64,000 nt of DNA, from the NCBI RefSeq assembly GCF_009727055.1, contig NC_052353.1:46250196-46314195 (forward strand), read 5' to 3'. Under the pieces are notes generated by a model that searched no databases, was not told the DNA's origin, and worked only from the letters and a program-made list of their open reading frames with translations. Numbering within the stretch: position 1 is the stretch's first letter; each line of letters opens with the position of its first letter. This DNA comes from Benincasa hispida. Taxonomy: Eukaryota; Streptophyta; Magnoliopsida; Cucurbitales; Cucurbitaceae. Of the stretch, positions 21,968 through 35,308 are shown one piece after another. The position numbers were made by a program, and so were the translations under genes.

Positions 21968-23420
21968 GTCAAAGCCATAACTTGAAAATAGATTCTATGT
22001 ACTTTAATTCAATATGGGAACTAGTAGATCTACCTGAAAGGGTAAAACTCATTGGATGCAAATGGATCTATAAAAGAGAAGAAATGCAACTGGGAAGGTA
22101 CAGACCTTCAAGTCCATAAGAGAAGGGGTTGACTATGAGGAAACCTTTTTTCCTGTTGCTATGCTCAAGTCCATAAGAATTCACTTGTCCATAGCCACAT
22201 ATTATGACTATGAAATATGGCAAATGGACGTCAAGAATGCATTTCTAAATGGTAATCTTGAAAAGAATATCTTTATGTCTCAGCCCGAGGGGTTCATAAT
22301 TCAAGGTCAGAAGCAAAAGGTTTGAAAATTGAATCGATCCATTTATGGGTTGAAACAGGCTTCTAGATCTTGGAATATTAGATTTGATACTGCAATCAAA
22401 TCTTTTGGTTTTGACCAAAACATTGATGAGCCTTATGTTTACAAGAAGATCATCAAGAATAAAGTAGCTTTTCTAATACTTTATGTGGATGACATCCTAC
22501 ACATTAGGAATGACGTTGGGTACCTGACAAACATAAAAAACTGGCTAGTAGTCCAATTCCAAATGAAAGATTTAGGAGAGACATAGTATGTTCTTGGGAT
22601 CCAGATCATCAGAGATCGTAAGAACAAAACGCTAGCGTTGTCTCAAGCAATGTATATCGACAAGATATTGTCTAGATATTCGATGCAGAACTCTAAGAAA
22701 GGTTTGTTTCCTTTCAGACATGGGATTCATCTTTCTAAGGAGAAATGTCCTAAGAAACCTCAAGAAGTTGAGGATATGAGACACATTCCCTATGCCTCAA
22801 CTATAGGCAGCTTAATGTATGCTATGCTATGCACTAGGCCTGACATATGTTTTGTTGTACGGATAGTCAGTAGGTACCAGTCCAATCCAAGGTTAGACCA
22901 CTGGAAATCAGTTAAGAATATCCTCAAGTATCTTCAAAGAACGAGGGACTACATGCTGGTGTATGGGGCTAAGGATTTGATGCTTATAGGATACACCGAC
23001 TTTGACTTTTAGATTGACAAGGATTCTAGAAAATCTATGTCAGGGTCAGTGTTCACCCTTAATAGGGAGCTGTAGCTTGAAGAAGCATCAAACAGGGATG
23101 CATAGCAGACTCCACTATAGAGGCTGAGCAAGCAGCTAAGGAAGCAGAATGGCTCAGGAATTCCTCTCAGATTTGGAAGTTGTTCCAAATATGGACTTGC
23201 CTATTACATTATACTGTGATAACAGTGGGGCTGTAGCCAATTTGAAATAACCTCGCAACCATAAATGAGGAAAGTATATAGAAAGGAAGTATCACCTCAT
23301 ACGGGAGATTATGCAACGAGGAGATGTTATTGTCACCAAGATTGCTTCGGAGCACGACATCGTTGATCCATTTATGAAGACTCTTTCGACTAAAGTTTTT
23401 TAGAGTTATCTAGAGGGTCT
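21968..23420 (+). pseudogene. Copia element 1 reverse transcriptase and RNase H, fragmented
   Basis: Pol continues through several frames and stops. Open pieces are 22329-22586 and 22638-23012. The first has LNRSIYGLKQASRSWN-like sequence and the intact catalytic YVDD in LILYVDDIL. The second has the RT connection and RNase H start (GSLMYAMLCTRPDICF, then KNILKYLQRT). Further on, in broken frames, an ADSTIEAEQAAKEAEWL-like RNase H segment and a final SEHDIVDPF-like C-terminus near 23350-23390 are recognisable. Several stops and frameshifts make it non-functional. Confidence 0.85.
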
Positions 23421-23610
23421 AGGTCAGTGAGACATGTATATAGTATAATATAGGGCAAAGGGAGATGTGTAATGGGTATAAGGGATGCCATAGTTTATTG
23501 TATTTGTATATTTACTTTCCATGTAATGTACATTATACATTTGACATTTCCATCTTTGGCATATTTTTATATATATCCCACTAACTAGAGTTTTAGTTCA
23601 AGTTGGAGTT

Positions 23611-23816
23611 TGTTGGGTTTTATGCCCTACAACTCGTAGATAGTAAATGTAACTTTTAACTGTTTATTAATAAATTATTATTGATGTTTTTTCAATAAAG
23701 CGTTATTGTTTATATTATGTTAATCATGCCTAAATAACTCTAATCCAATAAATTAACATCCTGGGTTGTTGTATGAATCTTGAGCTATATGTGGAGACAT
23801 ACGTGGATCACTGTTC
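23611..23816 (+). mobile_element. Copia element 1, 3' LTR, first 206 bases only
   Basis: It starts TGTTGGGTTTTATGCC and matches 5587-5687 plus 7866 onward. It is cut at 23816 by element 2. The remaining 2 kb of this LTR is not found to the right of element 2, which implies a deletion. Confidence 0.85.
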
Positions 23817-25937
23817 TGAAGCAACTCTTATACAAGAGTACTTCTAAGCGGAAGCGGATCTTTCCAAAGACATTGTGACAGAATTACTATATTCACATTC
23901 AAACATACAGATATGCATCATACTGTAAATTAACGGCATGCTTTAAGATTAAATAACAATAGAATAAGAAAACTTACCAGTCAAAGAACCTTTCTTCACA
24001 ACAAAATCTCGCTCTCTCCACGGGAACAGGCTTCTCTCGCTCTCGCTTGAACATCAAGCTATCATTCAGCAACACGACCGGTCGTATATCACGAACGGCC
24101 TCCACATGAACAAAAGGAAATAGGGACGACACCACCATTTGGAACCCTCTATATTCTCGAAGTGAAAATTCAAAGAGTGGGCTCTGTTGGGATTTGGTAG
24201 AGGGGAGGAGGAATGAAGATCGTATACAATGATCAAGCAAGTGAGAGAAGGCTTAATCTATCGTATAGACAAAATGCTTGATCGTTTAGGTGAAGTACAC
24301 GATTGTGTAGGAAATAGGCAGGGATCATCTATACGATCGTTTAGTAAAATCTCAGGCGCTATACAATCGTTTAGTAAAACGTAGGCGATTGTTTAGAAGA
24401 TGACGCACGCATGTAAGCAACCGGGTAGTAAGTTCGAGCTAGGTATAGTCTCTCAATTTACTAAGCGATCAACCGCATACACTTCGTGATCAAATTACTG
24501 TGATCCTTTGTAAAATGAAAACGATTTTCATTTTATTCTTCAGTTACGAAAACTGAATGGAACTTCCCACTAACGCACGGTTATGGAGAAAACGGTGGCC
24601 AATTGTCCTATAATTGTCAAATTAATAATAATAAATATAATCATATTATATTCATTAACCTATAGTTTAATATCACATATAAACCATAGTGTTTTCTCCT
24701 CCATTAGATATAAATCATATTTATATCCTTTTTCCTCCAATTAATGTATCTCATACATAAAGTCAATCATATCATATATAATTAATCAGTTGAATTAAAT
24801 CATATACAATCGAACTCCCTCTTGTCAATTTGAAAATTTCAAACTGACCAAAAAACTGATTCTCAACTTGAATCCATTGAGCTACCAAGGGAACCATATG
24901 GACCTATGGCTCGAAGCTCCAACGGTACATGAATAGCTGACTAAAATCTTTAGCCACGAGATCCACTATCTATTAACTGCCAGACATTTCACTAAAGATC
25001 GACAGCTGAACTCTCCTTACCACAGTTATATTTCTGTGTCCATCGGATATAACCAATCAACAGTATGATAACCCTTTACAGATGCTCGTAAATACAGTTG
25101 GGCCAATCTACTGTTTTGCCTCTGTAGTTACATATAACTCCTTAAGTACCACTGATCCCTCTAATGAACAATACAACATAGTCCTACTATGTGTGGACAC
25201 ATCTCAGACCATGAGAAGGTGTGTGGCGCCACATCGTTGAAACCTCGGGACCAACCCTTAAGGGAGCAATCTATCTACTTACTTCAGAGAAGGAGTGAAT
25301 TCCATCTTGTGTAGTTGAGTTCCCAACTCCCAAATCAGATGAATCCCCAAAGTGGTAGGTTTGAGTTAGTGAACTGGCCACTCGCACCCATGTAAATCAA
25401 AGGACCGCCCTCAAATGCAGGAGTTCCCAACTCACTCAGGATTGAGGTCATGCTACCTAAGGTCATTCTAGTGAAGTGAAGTCTCTGTCATGAACGGTGT
25501 TATATAACGAGTCTTTAACACTTCGTGGTCAGGTCTTATATAAAATCTTTGTATAGGATGCCCCCGCTCGCATGTCCCCACATGAATAATAGGGATCAAA
25601 CCATCTGTAGCAAGTTACTACACTTGTAACTTGTTCTACAAAGCGGGTTGTATCCGTAGTGTTGTCAAGATAAGGTTTCTCTCCTATATCCATATACTAC
25701 AGACCATTTTGGTTATCATTTAAGAAATGATCCACTTGTATGTTACCACATACATGCTTAAGTTACATAATGACAACCAGGGATTTTAGTTTATTGGTTT
25801 ATGGTAAAGAAAATAAAACATCCAATGTTAAAAAACAAGTAGTGAAGAAAATATTATATAGTATACATCACAAGCGTTCGTACAAATCTATGTTTACAAA
25901 CTACAGGACACTAGAGTTTAGGGCATCATCTCCAACA
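23817..25937 (-). repeat. Left (3') LTR of Copia element 2
   Basis: Plus strand TGAAGCAACTCTTATAC to ATCTCCAACA; on the minus strand it starts TGTTGGAGATGATG. It is 2121 bases long. It contains CGATCGTTTAG-type motifs at 24240-24400 and a splice donor-like ACTG/GTAAG (minus) at 23978/23977, both also present in the right LTR family copies. Confidence 0.88.
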
Positions 25938-25952
25938 ATCTCCCACTTGTCC
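25938..25952 (-). other. Polypurine tract of Copia element 2
   Basis: On the minus strand GGACAAGTGGGAGAT directly precedes TGTTGG. A second, similar tract lies at about 26008-26022 (also CCAACAATCTCCCACTT on the plus strand), 71 bases inside, perhaps a duplicate. Confidence 0.85.
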
Positions 25953-26029
25953 TAAGCCTGTGGGATGTACATAAAACTAGTACAAAACAATAACCCCAAC
26001 AATCTCCCACTTTCCTTATTCCAGCCACA

Positions 26030-28560
26030 TGTGGTCCCATAGACCCATGCTCTGAAGGTGACACTCAAACACTGTAGCCGTGAGGGCCTTCGTAAACGGG
26101 TCAACAACATTGTGATCCTAAGTGATCTTTGTGATGATCAGGTCCCCTTGATGCACTATTGTGCTCCATGGAGTTCGCCACAGCATCACTATCTGGAATA
26201 ACTTCCAACTCTATCAGGAACTTCCTGAGCCAAACAATCTCCTTAGTAGCTTCAGAAGCCATTACGTACTCGGCCTCCATCGTAGAGTCGGCGATGCACC
26301 CCTGCTTAGTGCTTCACCATACTATAGCTCCTCCGTTAAGAGTAAAAACTAACCCTGAAGTGGACTTCCTAGAGTCCTTATCAGTCTGAAAGTCAGAATT
26401 CTTGTATCCAGTAAGGATCAAATCTCTAGATCTATACACAGACATATAGTCCCTCTTTCTCAAAAGATACTTGAGGATGTTCTTAACTAAGGTCCAGTGA
26501 CCCCGGCTTGGGTTAGACTGATACCTATTGACTATTCCCACAACATAGCAAATATTTGGCCTAGTACAAAGCATCGCATACATCAAACTGCCAACGACAG
26601 ATGCATATGGGACTCGTCTCATCTTCTCAACCTCTTGAGGTTTCTTAGAACACATGTCCTTAGACAAAATGACTCCATGCTTGAACGGCAGTAGGCCTCT
26701 CTTGGAGTCTTGCATTGACTACTTGAGCAACATCTTGTCAATATACGATGCCTAAGACAATGCTAGCACTTTTTTCTTACGATCTCGAAAGATATGTATA
26801 CCCAGAATAAATTGAGCCTCTCCCAAATCTTTCATTTGGAATTGGGTTGCTAGCCAGTTCTTAACTGTAGTCAGTACACCTACACCATTCCCAATGAGTA
26901 GGATATCGTCTACATACAACACTAAGAAAACTACTGAACTGTTGACGATCTTCTTGTAGACACAAGACTCATTAACGCTTTGGTCAAAGTCGTACGATTT
27001 AATCTCAGTATTAAACTGAATATTCCAAGATCGAGATGCCTATTTCAACCTATCAATGAACCGATTCATTTTGCATACTTTTTGCTCTTGACCTTGGGCA
27101 ATGAATCCCTTAGGCTGCACCATATAAATGGTCTCTTTAAGATTGCCATTCAGAAAGGCCGTCTTGATGTCCATTTGCCAAATCTCACAATCATAATAAG
27201 CGACAATGAACATGAGGATGCAGATCGACTTTAACATGGCAACAGGCGAGAAAGTCTCCTCATAGTCGACTCCTTCCACTTGGGTATAACCCTTTGCCAC
27301 AAGTCGAGCCTTGAAGGTTTGCACCTTCCCATCAGCACCCCGTTTTCGCTTATAGATCCATTTACAACCTATAGGTCTTACCTCATCAGGCTGATCTACA
27401 AGATCCTACACTGAGTTGAAGTACATCGACTTCATCTCGAGATCCATGGCTTTGACCCTTTCATCCCGATCAACATCCTCTATTGCCTTCTAATAAGACA
27501 ACAAATCCTCAACATCGCCATCAGCTACCATAGTCAAGATTTTTATGAAACCCAGATAGCGAACGGGCAGATTTGCAACACTCCCACTGCGTCGAGGTTC
27601 CTTCAACCCTTGAGGTGGAACCAACCTACCAGGTGAACTATCATCAACAACTCTTGTTGATGAAGCAGGCCCTTCAACAACTATTGTTGAAGTTTTGGTA
27701 GTTTCGTTGGAAAGCTCACGTAACACGACTTTACTACGTGAACTGTGCTTCCTAATGTGATCCTCCTCCAGGAAAGTAGCATTTGTTGAAACAAACACCC
27801 TATTTTCCAATGGATCATAAAAGTAACCCCCTTGGTACCTTTTGTGGTAGTCCACAAAGAGGCACAACCTCGACCGTGGTTCCAACTTCTTGGGATTAGC
27901 CTCAAGCACATGTGTTAGGTAACCTCATATGTGGAAGTGACGTAAACTAGCTTTACGCCCGTTCCACAGCTCCAGAGGTATTCTCACAACACTCTTGGAA
28001 GGAACACAGTTGAGTATGTAGACCACAGTCTCGACTTTAAAACCCCAAAACGAGTTCCGTAAGGAAGCATAACTCATCATCGAACGAACTATGTCCAACA
28101 AGGTTCTGTTTCTCCTCTCCACTACACTATTCGGCTGAGGTGTATCCGGCGCTAAGAGTTGGAAAACGATTCCATGTTCTATCAAATAGTCCTGGAATCT
28201 CGAATCCAAAAACTCAACACCTCGATCTCATCGAAGTTTTGAATTCGTCTATCCAATGCATTTTCAACTTCAGCCTTGAACTTGTTGAACTTTTCAAAGG
28301 ATTCAGACTTCCATTGCATCAGATAAACATACCCATACCTAGAGTAATCATCAGCAAAACTGATAAAACACTTATAACCTCCCCTAGCTCACACATTCAT
28401 AGGACCATAGAGGTCAAAATGTACTAAATCTAGAGGCTCTTTGGCTCGATAACCTTTTCCAGTAAAAGGTCTTTTAGTCATTTTACCCTCAAGGCAAGAT
28501 CCACAAACTGGTAAAGAATTTTCTTCTAACTTACTTAGATGCCATTCTTCACCAACCTCT
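26030..28560 (-). pseudogene. Copia element 2 pol (integrase, reverse transcriptase, RNase H), fragmented
   Basis: Read on the minus strand, the integrase core is in 28209-27925, with the catalytic glutamate in VVERRNRTLLDIVRSMM, and 27909-27490 is its C-terminus (FVSTNATFLEEDH). Reverse transcriptase starts in 27324-27040 (VDYEETFSPVAM, WQMDIKTAFLNG). The YVDD catalytic motif is readable near 26905-26925. RNase H begins in 26715-26314 (GSLMYAMLCTRPNICY, TGYKNSDFQTDKDSRKSTSG) and a VVDPFTKAL-like C-terminus lies near 26070-26110. Many stops and frame changes separate these blocks, so it is not functional. Confidence 0.85.
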
Positions 28561-28979
28561 AAATCCTATTGAGATTGATGTGCCCTAATCGAAGGTGCCA
28601 AAGTTGGGTTTTTTCTTTTGGAGAAACACGTTGATGTTTAGATTGAGTTATGGCATTTTAAACATCTCTATGTTATGGAGGGAACTTAAGGCTAACGGTT
28701 TAGCACATACAAGTTATTTTCCAATTTAGCTATACAAATCTCAACTCCATCTTTATAAATAAACACTTTATCCACATTAAATGAAAGAGTATATTTACAT
28801 TGTAATATGCACTTTACAGAAATTAAGTAACTCAGGAACTATAAAAACATCTTTTGAAACAAGAATCTATTCTACAATGTTAACTGGATTCCTCCCAATG
28901 CCACAGCTGAGACGATGTGCCCGGTGCCTACTCGCATCGTCATCTCACCAGCTTCCAGCTGCCACCAGGATCTAATCCC

Positions 28980-29951
28980 CTGAAAAGAAGAACAAACATG
29001 ATTAGTGGCGCCCAAATCAATTATCCAGGTAGAATCATCATTCTCCACTAAACAAGTTTCTAGGACAAGTAAATCATATTTACCTTTGTTCGCCTTGGCC
29101 TTAGCCTTGGCAGCCTTCCTTTCCTTCAGATAGCAAGGACAATTCCTCTTTCAGTGTCTGTCCTGATTGCAGTGGAAACATTTTCCCTTGTCAACCGACG
29201 CCGGATGCCTATTCCTTTAGGCGACAGGTGGTTGGTTAGCAAGCGCCTTCCCCTTTTCCTTACCACACTTCTTCTTCTTCCCCTTTCTAGAGTTAGAAGT
29301 AGAAAATGCAGACTTCGTCCCTGAGGTTGAACCTCGATGGAACTTCTTAGAAGATGAGGCAACATTTGCCTCACCTCCTCTCTTCTCCTTACTTTTCAGT
29401 AAGGATTGTAGGTCTGCAACTCGTTGAGGAGGGTTGCCAACAAAGTAGAGGAAGCTCTCCGACAATGAATGCGGGATTATGCTACCTGACTGCCGTTATT
29501 AATTCTAGACCCATTCATCTCTGCCACATTGAAGTAGACCATCATATAAGCACATGTTCTGGAATAGAGGTATCTTCCTCCATTTTTGAGTTGAAGATGT
29601 ATTTCAGAGCCTCGTGCTTGAGCTATCCAAACGGTTGTCCGAACATCCGCCTCCATGATCTCACGCGCTTAGATCATGGGCTCAATGCTTCTTGGCCAAC
29701 ACATCACTAAGACTGACAAAGATATAGGCTCGGGGCTTCTCGTTCGCCCGTGTCCATCGCTCGTACGCCTCTCGAACATTTCGAGCGATGTTTGGAGCTG
29801 GAATAGGAGGATAGACCTCCGTAAGGGCGAACGTAAGATCCTCGATGATGAGTATCATCGTGATCATATGTTTCCAACTAGCGTAATTGTCGCCAGTTAG
29901 TTTTTTGGCGCTAAGAAATACAATAGTGGTCGTAGCCATTTTTAAAACCAT
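28980..29951 (-). pseudogene. Copia element 2 gag
   Basis: The likely start is the ATG at 29951-29949, two bases after a TTTTTTCAG acceptor-like sequence. An upstream in-frame extension to 30032 is probably not used. The first block (to 29682) has the Gag N-terminus with LTGDNYASWKHM. The middle, 29465-29126, holds basic serine-rich linker sequence (KSKEKRGGEANVASSSKKFH). A zinc-knuckle-like stretch lies near 29150-29190 in a broken frame. Frameshifts divide the gene. It matches element 1 gag in order and wording, which supports a shared family. Confidence 0.8.
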
Positions 29952-29956
29952 TGCTG

Positions 29957-31261
29957 AAAAAACGAACAAACTTTTATAAGTATTTGCTAAACCACTTTTA
30001 ACACCAATTAGTTTTAACAAAACAGTTTCCAAGTATCCTAAGTGATTAGACTTCTATTTTGAAGCAAGGCAGGACAAACGTCATCGATGGGGTGATCAGA
30101 AGCCCCTTCACAGAGATGAGACAATCTCAACCATTAGGTAGAACCAACTCTTGGAATTGAACCTAATAGCCACCATTTGTTCGGTCCAGAACTGTTAACC
30201 CTTAACAATTTCGCGTAAGCGTAACCCTCGTTTTCGGCCCCAGAGTCCCGCCCTATTGCGCCCACCATAGGGAAGAAGTAGATTAGGACAAGAGACTAAG
30301 TAACCTTATCCTATACAGGAGATCAAATAAAGAAACGTGCAAAACTGCCATCCTATGGGGGACACTCCCAAGGTGCCTTGAGGCGATGCACAGAAACTTT
30401 ATTCAACCTAACGAGAGAGACGTGGGATATGTTGTCGCACGTCCCGCTCCCATTTACTACGAACATTCTCTCCATCCACCTTGATATTGACCTACCCCAA
30501 CGATCCTTTAGGGGGACACTTCTAGGGTGCCACGAGGCTGAGGATATATCTCATGGTGTGGACAATAAAGGGAGAAACGCGAGAGGTTTAAATGAAGCAT
30601 CAAATGCCCCAAGTACCTCCCATTGAATGTTCTACCTAGGGGTTCATTAACCTAGACAATCCGGCTACTAATTTTAGTCAAAGTCATTTTAAATCTGCTA
30701 AAAAACAACATTTGTCTTTGAAATAAAATAAGTTCAAGTAGTCACATTAAACTCTTTAATGGATTGTCCTTAATTTTGCATGCATCCATCAAATCTATCT
30801 AATTCACCTTTCCATGTAGGTTCCCAAGTAAGGGGTGTTCCATTTCTGTCACCCCAGCCTAGACAGAACCCGCCTTAGACAAAAGGTCCCTTATAGATAG
30901 ATTTGCTATACTTTAACCTTTTATTAATCAATTTAATTCTGTTAAACTGATTAAAAGATTAAAGCCTAAGGTTGCTAATCATATTAGAACCGTGATCTTA
31001 AGTCTATCTCATGCAAGTTTTAAAACAATTTTAAAACCATGATTTAAACGTAAGTTATCATGCATATCTTTCTTATCGATTTTAGTTCTAATTTCTTTAT
31101 AACCTTTATAAAAGAAACAACTAAATACATACATTGTCACACAACTAGGTATTTATAACGCTTATAAATTTAACCTATGTGTCATGCTTCATGCAATGTC
31201 TGGTCATTACTGTACATAACTTTTATATACAAGTAACAACCAAGCACACATGCTTTCCATA
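29957..31261 (-). other. Untranslated leader of Copia element 2, gag-proximal part
   Basis: No gene is seen. It contains two imperfect tandem units of about 155 bases, each with a GGGGGACACT...AGGTGCC block (starting about 30353 and 30508). These correspond to the three-unit array at 55281-55756. The leader continues on the other side of the hAT element at 35309-36249. Confidence 0.65.
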
Positions 31262-31449
31262 CACCCTTAAACTGAACTCATTTGCAAAACTAAATCAAAC
31301 CGAACTGATTTATAAGCAAAATCGAAAAAATTGGTTCGATACGGTTCGTAGAACTGTTAAAATCGAATTTAAATGGTTCAGTTCGGTTCCAAGTTTGAAA
31401 ACCGATTTCTAAACCGAACCGAACTGTTTAAATATAAATATATAAAATT

Positions 31450-31471
31450 ATATATATATATATATAAATAT
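31450..31471. repeat. AT microsatellite
   Basis: A run of alternating T and A inside the hAT element, upstream of the transposase. Confidence 0.8.
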
Positions 31472-32351
31472 TAATATTATAAATATTAATAAAAAGATAA
31501 AATATTCCCTTTAGACTAACAGACATCAGTTCGCCAATTCCCTCATTCGGGCATGCTCATTCGATTTCTTTTTTAGGGTAGGGTTTGTTTGTGGCTGTCA
31601 TCGCCGCACCCGTTTCTTCTTCTTCTTTATCGCTTTTGCCAGTCGGAACCAGCCCGGCGAGCGCGCAGTCGTTCTTCGTCAGCCAGCAATCCAAGTTTCT
31701 GTTCGTGTTCGTTCGAAATCGACATTCACCTTCTGTCTTCGTCTTCGAGTTCGAGTCCCGTTCTTCGTCAGCCAGCAGTTCAAGTTTCCATTCGTGCTCG
31801 TTCGGAATCGACATTCGCCTTCCATCTTCGTCTTCGAGTTCGAGTCCCGTTCTTTGTCAGCCAGCAACCCAAGTTTGAGTTCCGTTCGTTCGTCTTCACC
31901 TTCAGTCTTCATCCGATTCAGATTTTAGGTAAATAAAAAAAATGTTAAGTAACTACTGAAATTCTATAAATCTTTATCTGTTGAGTGTATAAAAAAGTGA
32001 GGACGTTAGATCTGATCGGGCATTCAAGCCTACTGAACATAGGGCAGACCTACTAAAATTGTGTAAATCTTTATTTTGGATCAGGGATTTGATAGGTTTT
32101 AGCACAAAAAGACATAAACTTTAATAGCTAATTAAAAATCAATTGGAAAGAGGAGAGATTTGATGTTGTTGATGTTGTTGTTGTTGGTTTTTGTTGTTGT
32201 GTTTGAACTTTGATCTATCAAATGAATGAAAGATCAACAATTCATGAATTCAATGAAATATTTGAATTTTTAGTTTAAGTAAATGTTTTTCTTTAATGGT
32301 AATAAGTTTTCTCTCTATTTTCTCCTTTATAGGTACCATCGGTCCATCACA

Positions 32352-34480
32352 ATGAGCTTGAGCAAGAGCAATGATTCCAATGATGATGTTGTTGTGATGC
32401 CACCACTACTACCACCATGAAAAGAGAAAGTGAGGAGAAAGTTTCAAAACATGCAAATAGACAAAAGAGGAAAAATTCATCTATAGTATAGGATCACTTT
32501 ACTAAATGTTGTAAATATAGTGATGATGATCCACATGCTAAATGTAACTATGTCATCCTAGAAGGAATGGAAATTCAACTATGAGAATGCATATTGGAAC
32601 ACTACTGTAAAAAAATCTTTATCAGATTAAGAAGTCTAAGTTAGATGTAACACAAAGTAAGTTGGTTTTTAAGAACAATGAGGGTATTGGAGATAATTCA
32701 CAATCACATTCATCCCTTAGTTATAAGATGTTTACTATTGAGAGTGCTTGGAGACTACTTACTGAGATGATTATTATAGATGAGTTACCATTTAAATTCG
32801 TGGACAATCAAGGGTTTAAGAGGTTTGTATATGGGACTTTGACGTTAGTAGAACCTAATTTTGTTCTTCCTTCTCAAAAAAAAATTGCTAAGGATATTTT
32901 GGAAATGTATGATAACACGAAAGAGATGTTGAAAGACATTTTTGGGAAAGAAGGATATAGAGTGTCACTCACAACCGATACATGGTCATCAATCCAAAAT
33001 ATGAACAATTTGATTTTGACTGCACACTTTATTGATAAAGATTGGAAATTACATAAGAGAATTCTTAATTTCACCCAAATTGAGAATCATAGAGGGGAGA
33101 CGATAGGAAAAGAGGTTGAGAAATGTCTAAAACAGTGGGGTATTGAAAGGGTTATGACATTGACAGTTGATAATGATTCGTCAAATGATACTGCCATTGT
33201 TTATTTGAAGAAGCGTTTTAAGCATGGGTTGGTATTAGATGGTGAGTTCTTGCATGTTTGATGTTGTGCACATATATTGAACTTAATTGTATGCGATGGC
33301 CTAAAAGATATTGATGATTCATTGGTTCGAATTCGAGATGCTATGAGGTTTGTTAGATCTTCTCTTGCTAGACTTGCCACATTTAAGAAGTGTATCAAAG
33401 AGGAGAACATAGATAGTAAAAGTATGTCGTGTCTTGATGTTCCAACTAGATGAAATTCTAGTTATTTGATGCTTAAGGCCGCTAAGGCTGCTATAAAATT
33501 TGAAAAGGCATTTGAGAAGTTAGAAGACTACGACACAGTCTACATGAATGAGGAGGAAAAACCAACTACCAGGGATTGGGAAATTGCAAGAATGTTTACC
33601 AAATTCTTGTAAGTGTTTTATGAAGTAACTATTAGGCTTTCAGGGTCTTTGTATGTTACTTCCAATACAGTCTTTCATGGGATTAGTATTGTTTAGAATT
33701 TCATAAAAAAAAATATTCAAGTGCAACTGGTCCTAATGATGTGCTTTTGCAAGAAATGGCAACGAAAATGCAAGAACAATTTGATAAGTATTAGGGGAAA
33801 AAAGATAGAACAAATTTATTCTTGTATGTTGCCTTCGTTTTAGACCCTCGTTATAAGATGAAATTTCTTTTGCATTGCCTAAATCAATTATTTGATGTTG
33901 ATGTGGCAAAAGCCGTAGGAAGTAAGGTAGAGGGTGTTTTGAGAGCATTGTTCAATGAATACAATTTGTCACTATCAGTTGCTAATAAGGGTCAATCTTC
34001 ATGTACCATTAAAAGTTCTCCATTTAGAACTACAAGTGCAAGTGCTTCAAATATTTTTCATTTTGATTTTGAAGATTTGGATGAAGATGATTCACAAAGT
34101 GTGGATTCTGAAGTTGATATTTACTTACTGGAGCCTCGTGTTAAACGTGAGAATAACTTTGATATCTTAGATTGGTGGAAGGGGAATTTTCTAGATATAA
34201 GATTCTTAGCAAAATTGCATGAGATCTTTTAGCAATTTCGGTATCCACAGTTGCTTCTGAGTCCGCATTCAGCACTAGTGGGAGAGTAATTGATCCTTTT
34301 CGTACCTCATTATCTCCAACCATTGTTGAGACACTTGTATGTGCACAAAACTGGTTACGTTCTGAACAAATTAGCATTGGTTTACGACAATACTTGGATG
34401 AAGTTGAAAATGAAGAGGAAGGTTCGTATATTCTAAATATATTTATATATATATATATATTAACATATTTATTCATATAT
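32352..34480 (+). pseudogene. hAT transposase (RICESLEEPER-like), with several stops and one frameshift
   Basis: A degenerate BED zinc finger is readable near 32450-32600 (DHFTKCC, then HAKCNY) but has in-frame stops. The best frame (32662-33261, 199 residues) contains LTTDTWSSIQNMNNLILTAH and MTLTVDNDSSNDTA, typical of the catalytic RNase H-like core. It continues past a TGA at 33259 as CCAHILNLIVCDGLKDIDDS, past another TGA at about 33451, where relatives have NSSYLML preceded by Trp, and into MYVAFVLDPRYKMKF (33822). A frameshift near 34225 separates the C-terminal dimerisation motif STVASESAFSTSGRVI. It would have mobilised hAT elements by cut and paste; it is now dead. Confidence 0.85.
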
Positions 34481-34820
34481 TTATTATAATAACTACTAAT
34501 AAGTTTATGATTTGTTTCTTAGTCTTCATAACGGGATTGAACAGAGCGGAAAATGCAAAAAACAAGGAGAAGAAGAATCATGATTGACAAGTGAACAAAT
34601 TTGTTTGTATTAATTGGACTTTTGGAATTTAGCACTAGTGTTCAGCTTGTTATTTGCTTTTATGTGACTTAAACTTTGAAGGTAGTTGTTTGAAATTTAT
34701 GTATTGTGTCCTTTGGAGAACTTTTTAGTTTTTAACTTTTTATTATAGTCATTTGGATTGATATGTTTTTATAAGTTATTGTGGATTGATATTTAAGAAA
34801 TTTGTGTATTGTGTACTTTG

Positions 34821-34935
34821 GAGAACTTTTTAGTTTTTAACTTTTTATTGTAGTCATTTGGATTGATATGTTTTTATNGAGAACTTTTTAGTTTTTAACT
34901 TTTTATTGTAGTCATTTGGATTGATATGTTTTTAT
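34821..34935. other. Assembly joint: single N between two identical 57-base copies
   Basis: 34821-34877 and 34879-34935 appear identical, with one N at 34878. The pattern is the same as at 9604, so an uncollapsed contig overlap is the simplest reading. A genuine, diverged tandem copy (period about 106) also exists just upstream, so the locus is repetitive. Confidence 0.85.
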
Positions 34936-35308
34936 GAGTTATTGTGGATTGATATTTAAGAAATTTGTGTATTATGTACTTTGGATATGTTCTTATTGTA
35001 GATTACTGGATTGATATTTAAATTATGTTTAGAGTATAAAAAAAAAGAGAATATACAAATTTCAAAAAAAGAAACAAGGAAAATAAAAGGAAAGAGAGAG
35101 TGGAAGGAAGAAGGAAAATAAAAGGCAGAAGAAACAAAAAATTTAAAAATAGGCAAAAAAAAAAAAACGAAACCGATTCATGAAACCGAACCGAACCGAA
35201 TGGAACTGGTTTGGTTCGAACCGCACAATCGGTGCGGTTCGGTTCCATGCATAAATAATATCGGTTCGGTTCGGTTTGGCCTTCAAACCGAACCGATTTC
35301 ACCCTTAA

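Larger units (their letters stand above)
31262..35308 (+). mobile_element. hAT-family DNA transposon, decayed, inserted in the element 2 leader
   Basis: It carries a BED-finger/hAT transposase pseudogene (32352-34480). Both ends carry subterminal ACCGAACCGAA-type repeats (31290-31430 and 35165-35300) in opposite sense. The right end reads TTTCACCCTTA; the left end near CACCCTTAAAC is not a clear inverted repeat of it, so the left terminus and the eight-base duplication could not be fixed. Leader sequence of element 2 continues on both sides, so the hAT inserted after element 2. Confidence 0.75.

Noticed and set aside
31557..31936. Overlapping frames of 77-115 residues rich in Ser/Arg on both strands
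   Set aside because: They come from a short direct repeat (TCGTCAGCCAGCA units) in the hAT 5' region; all frames look alike because of the repeat.
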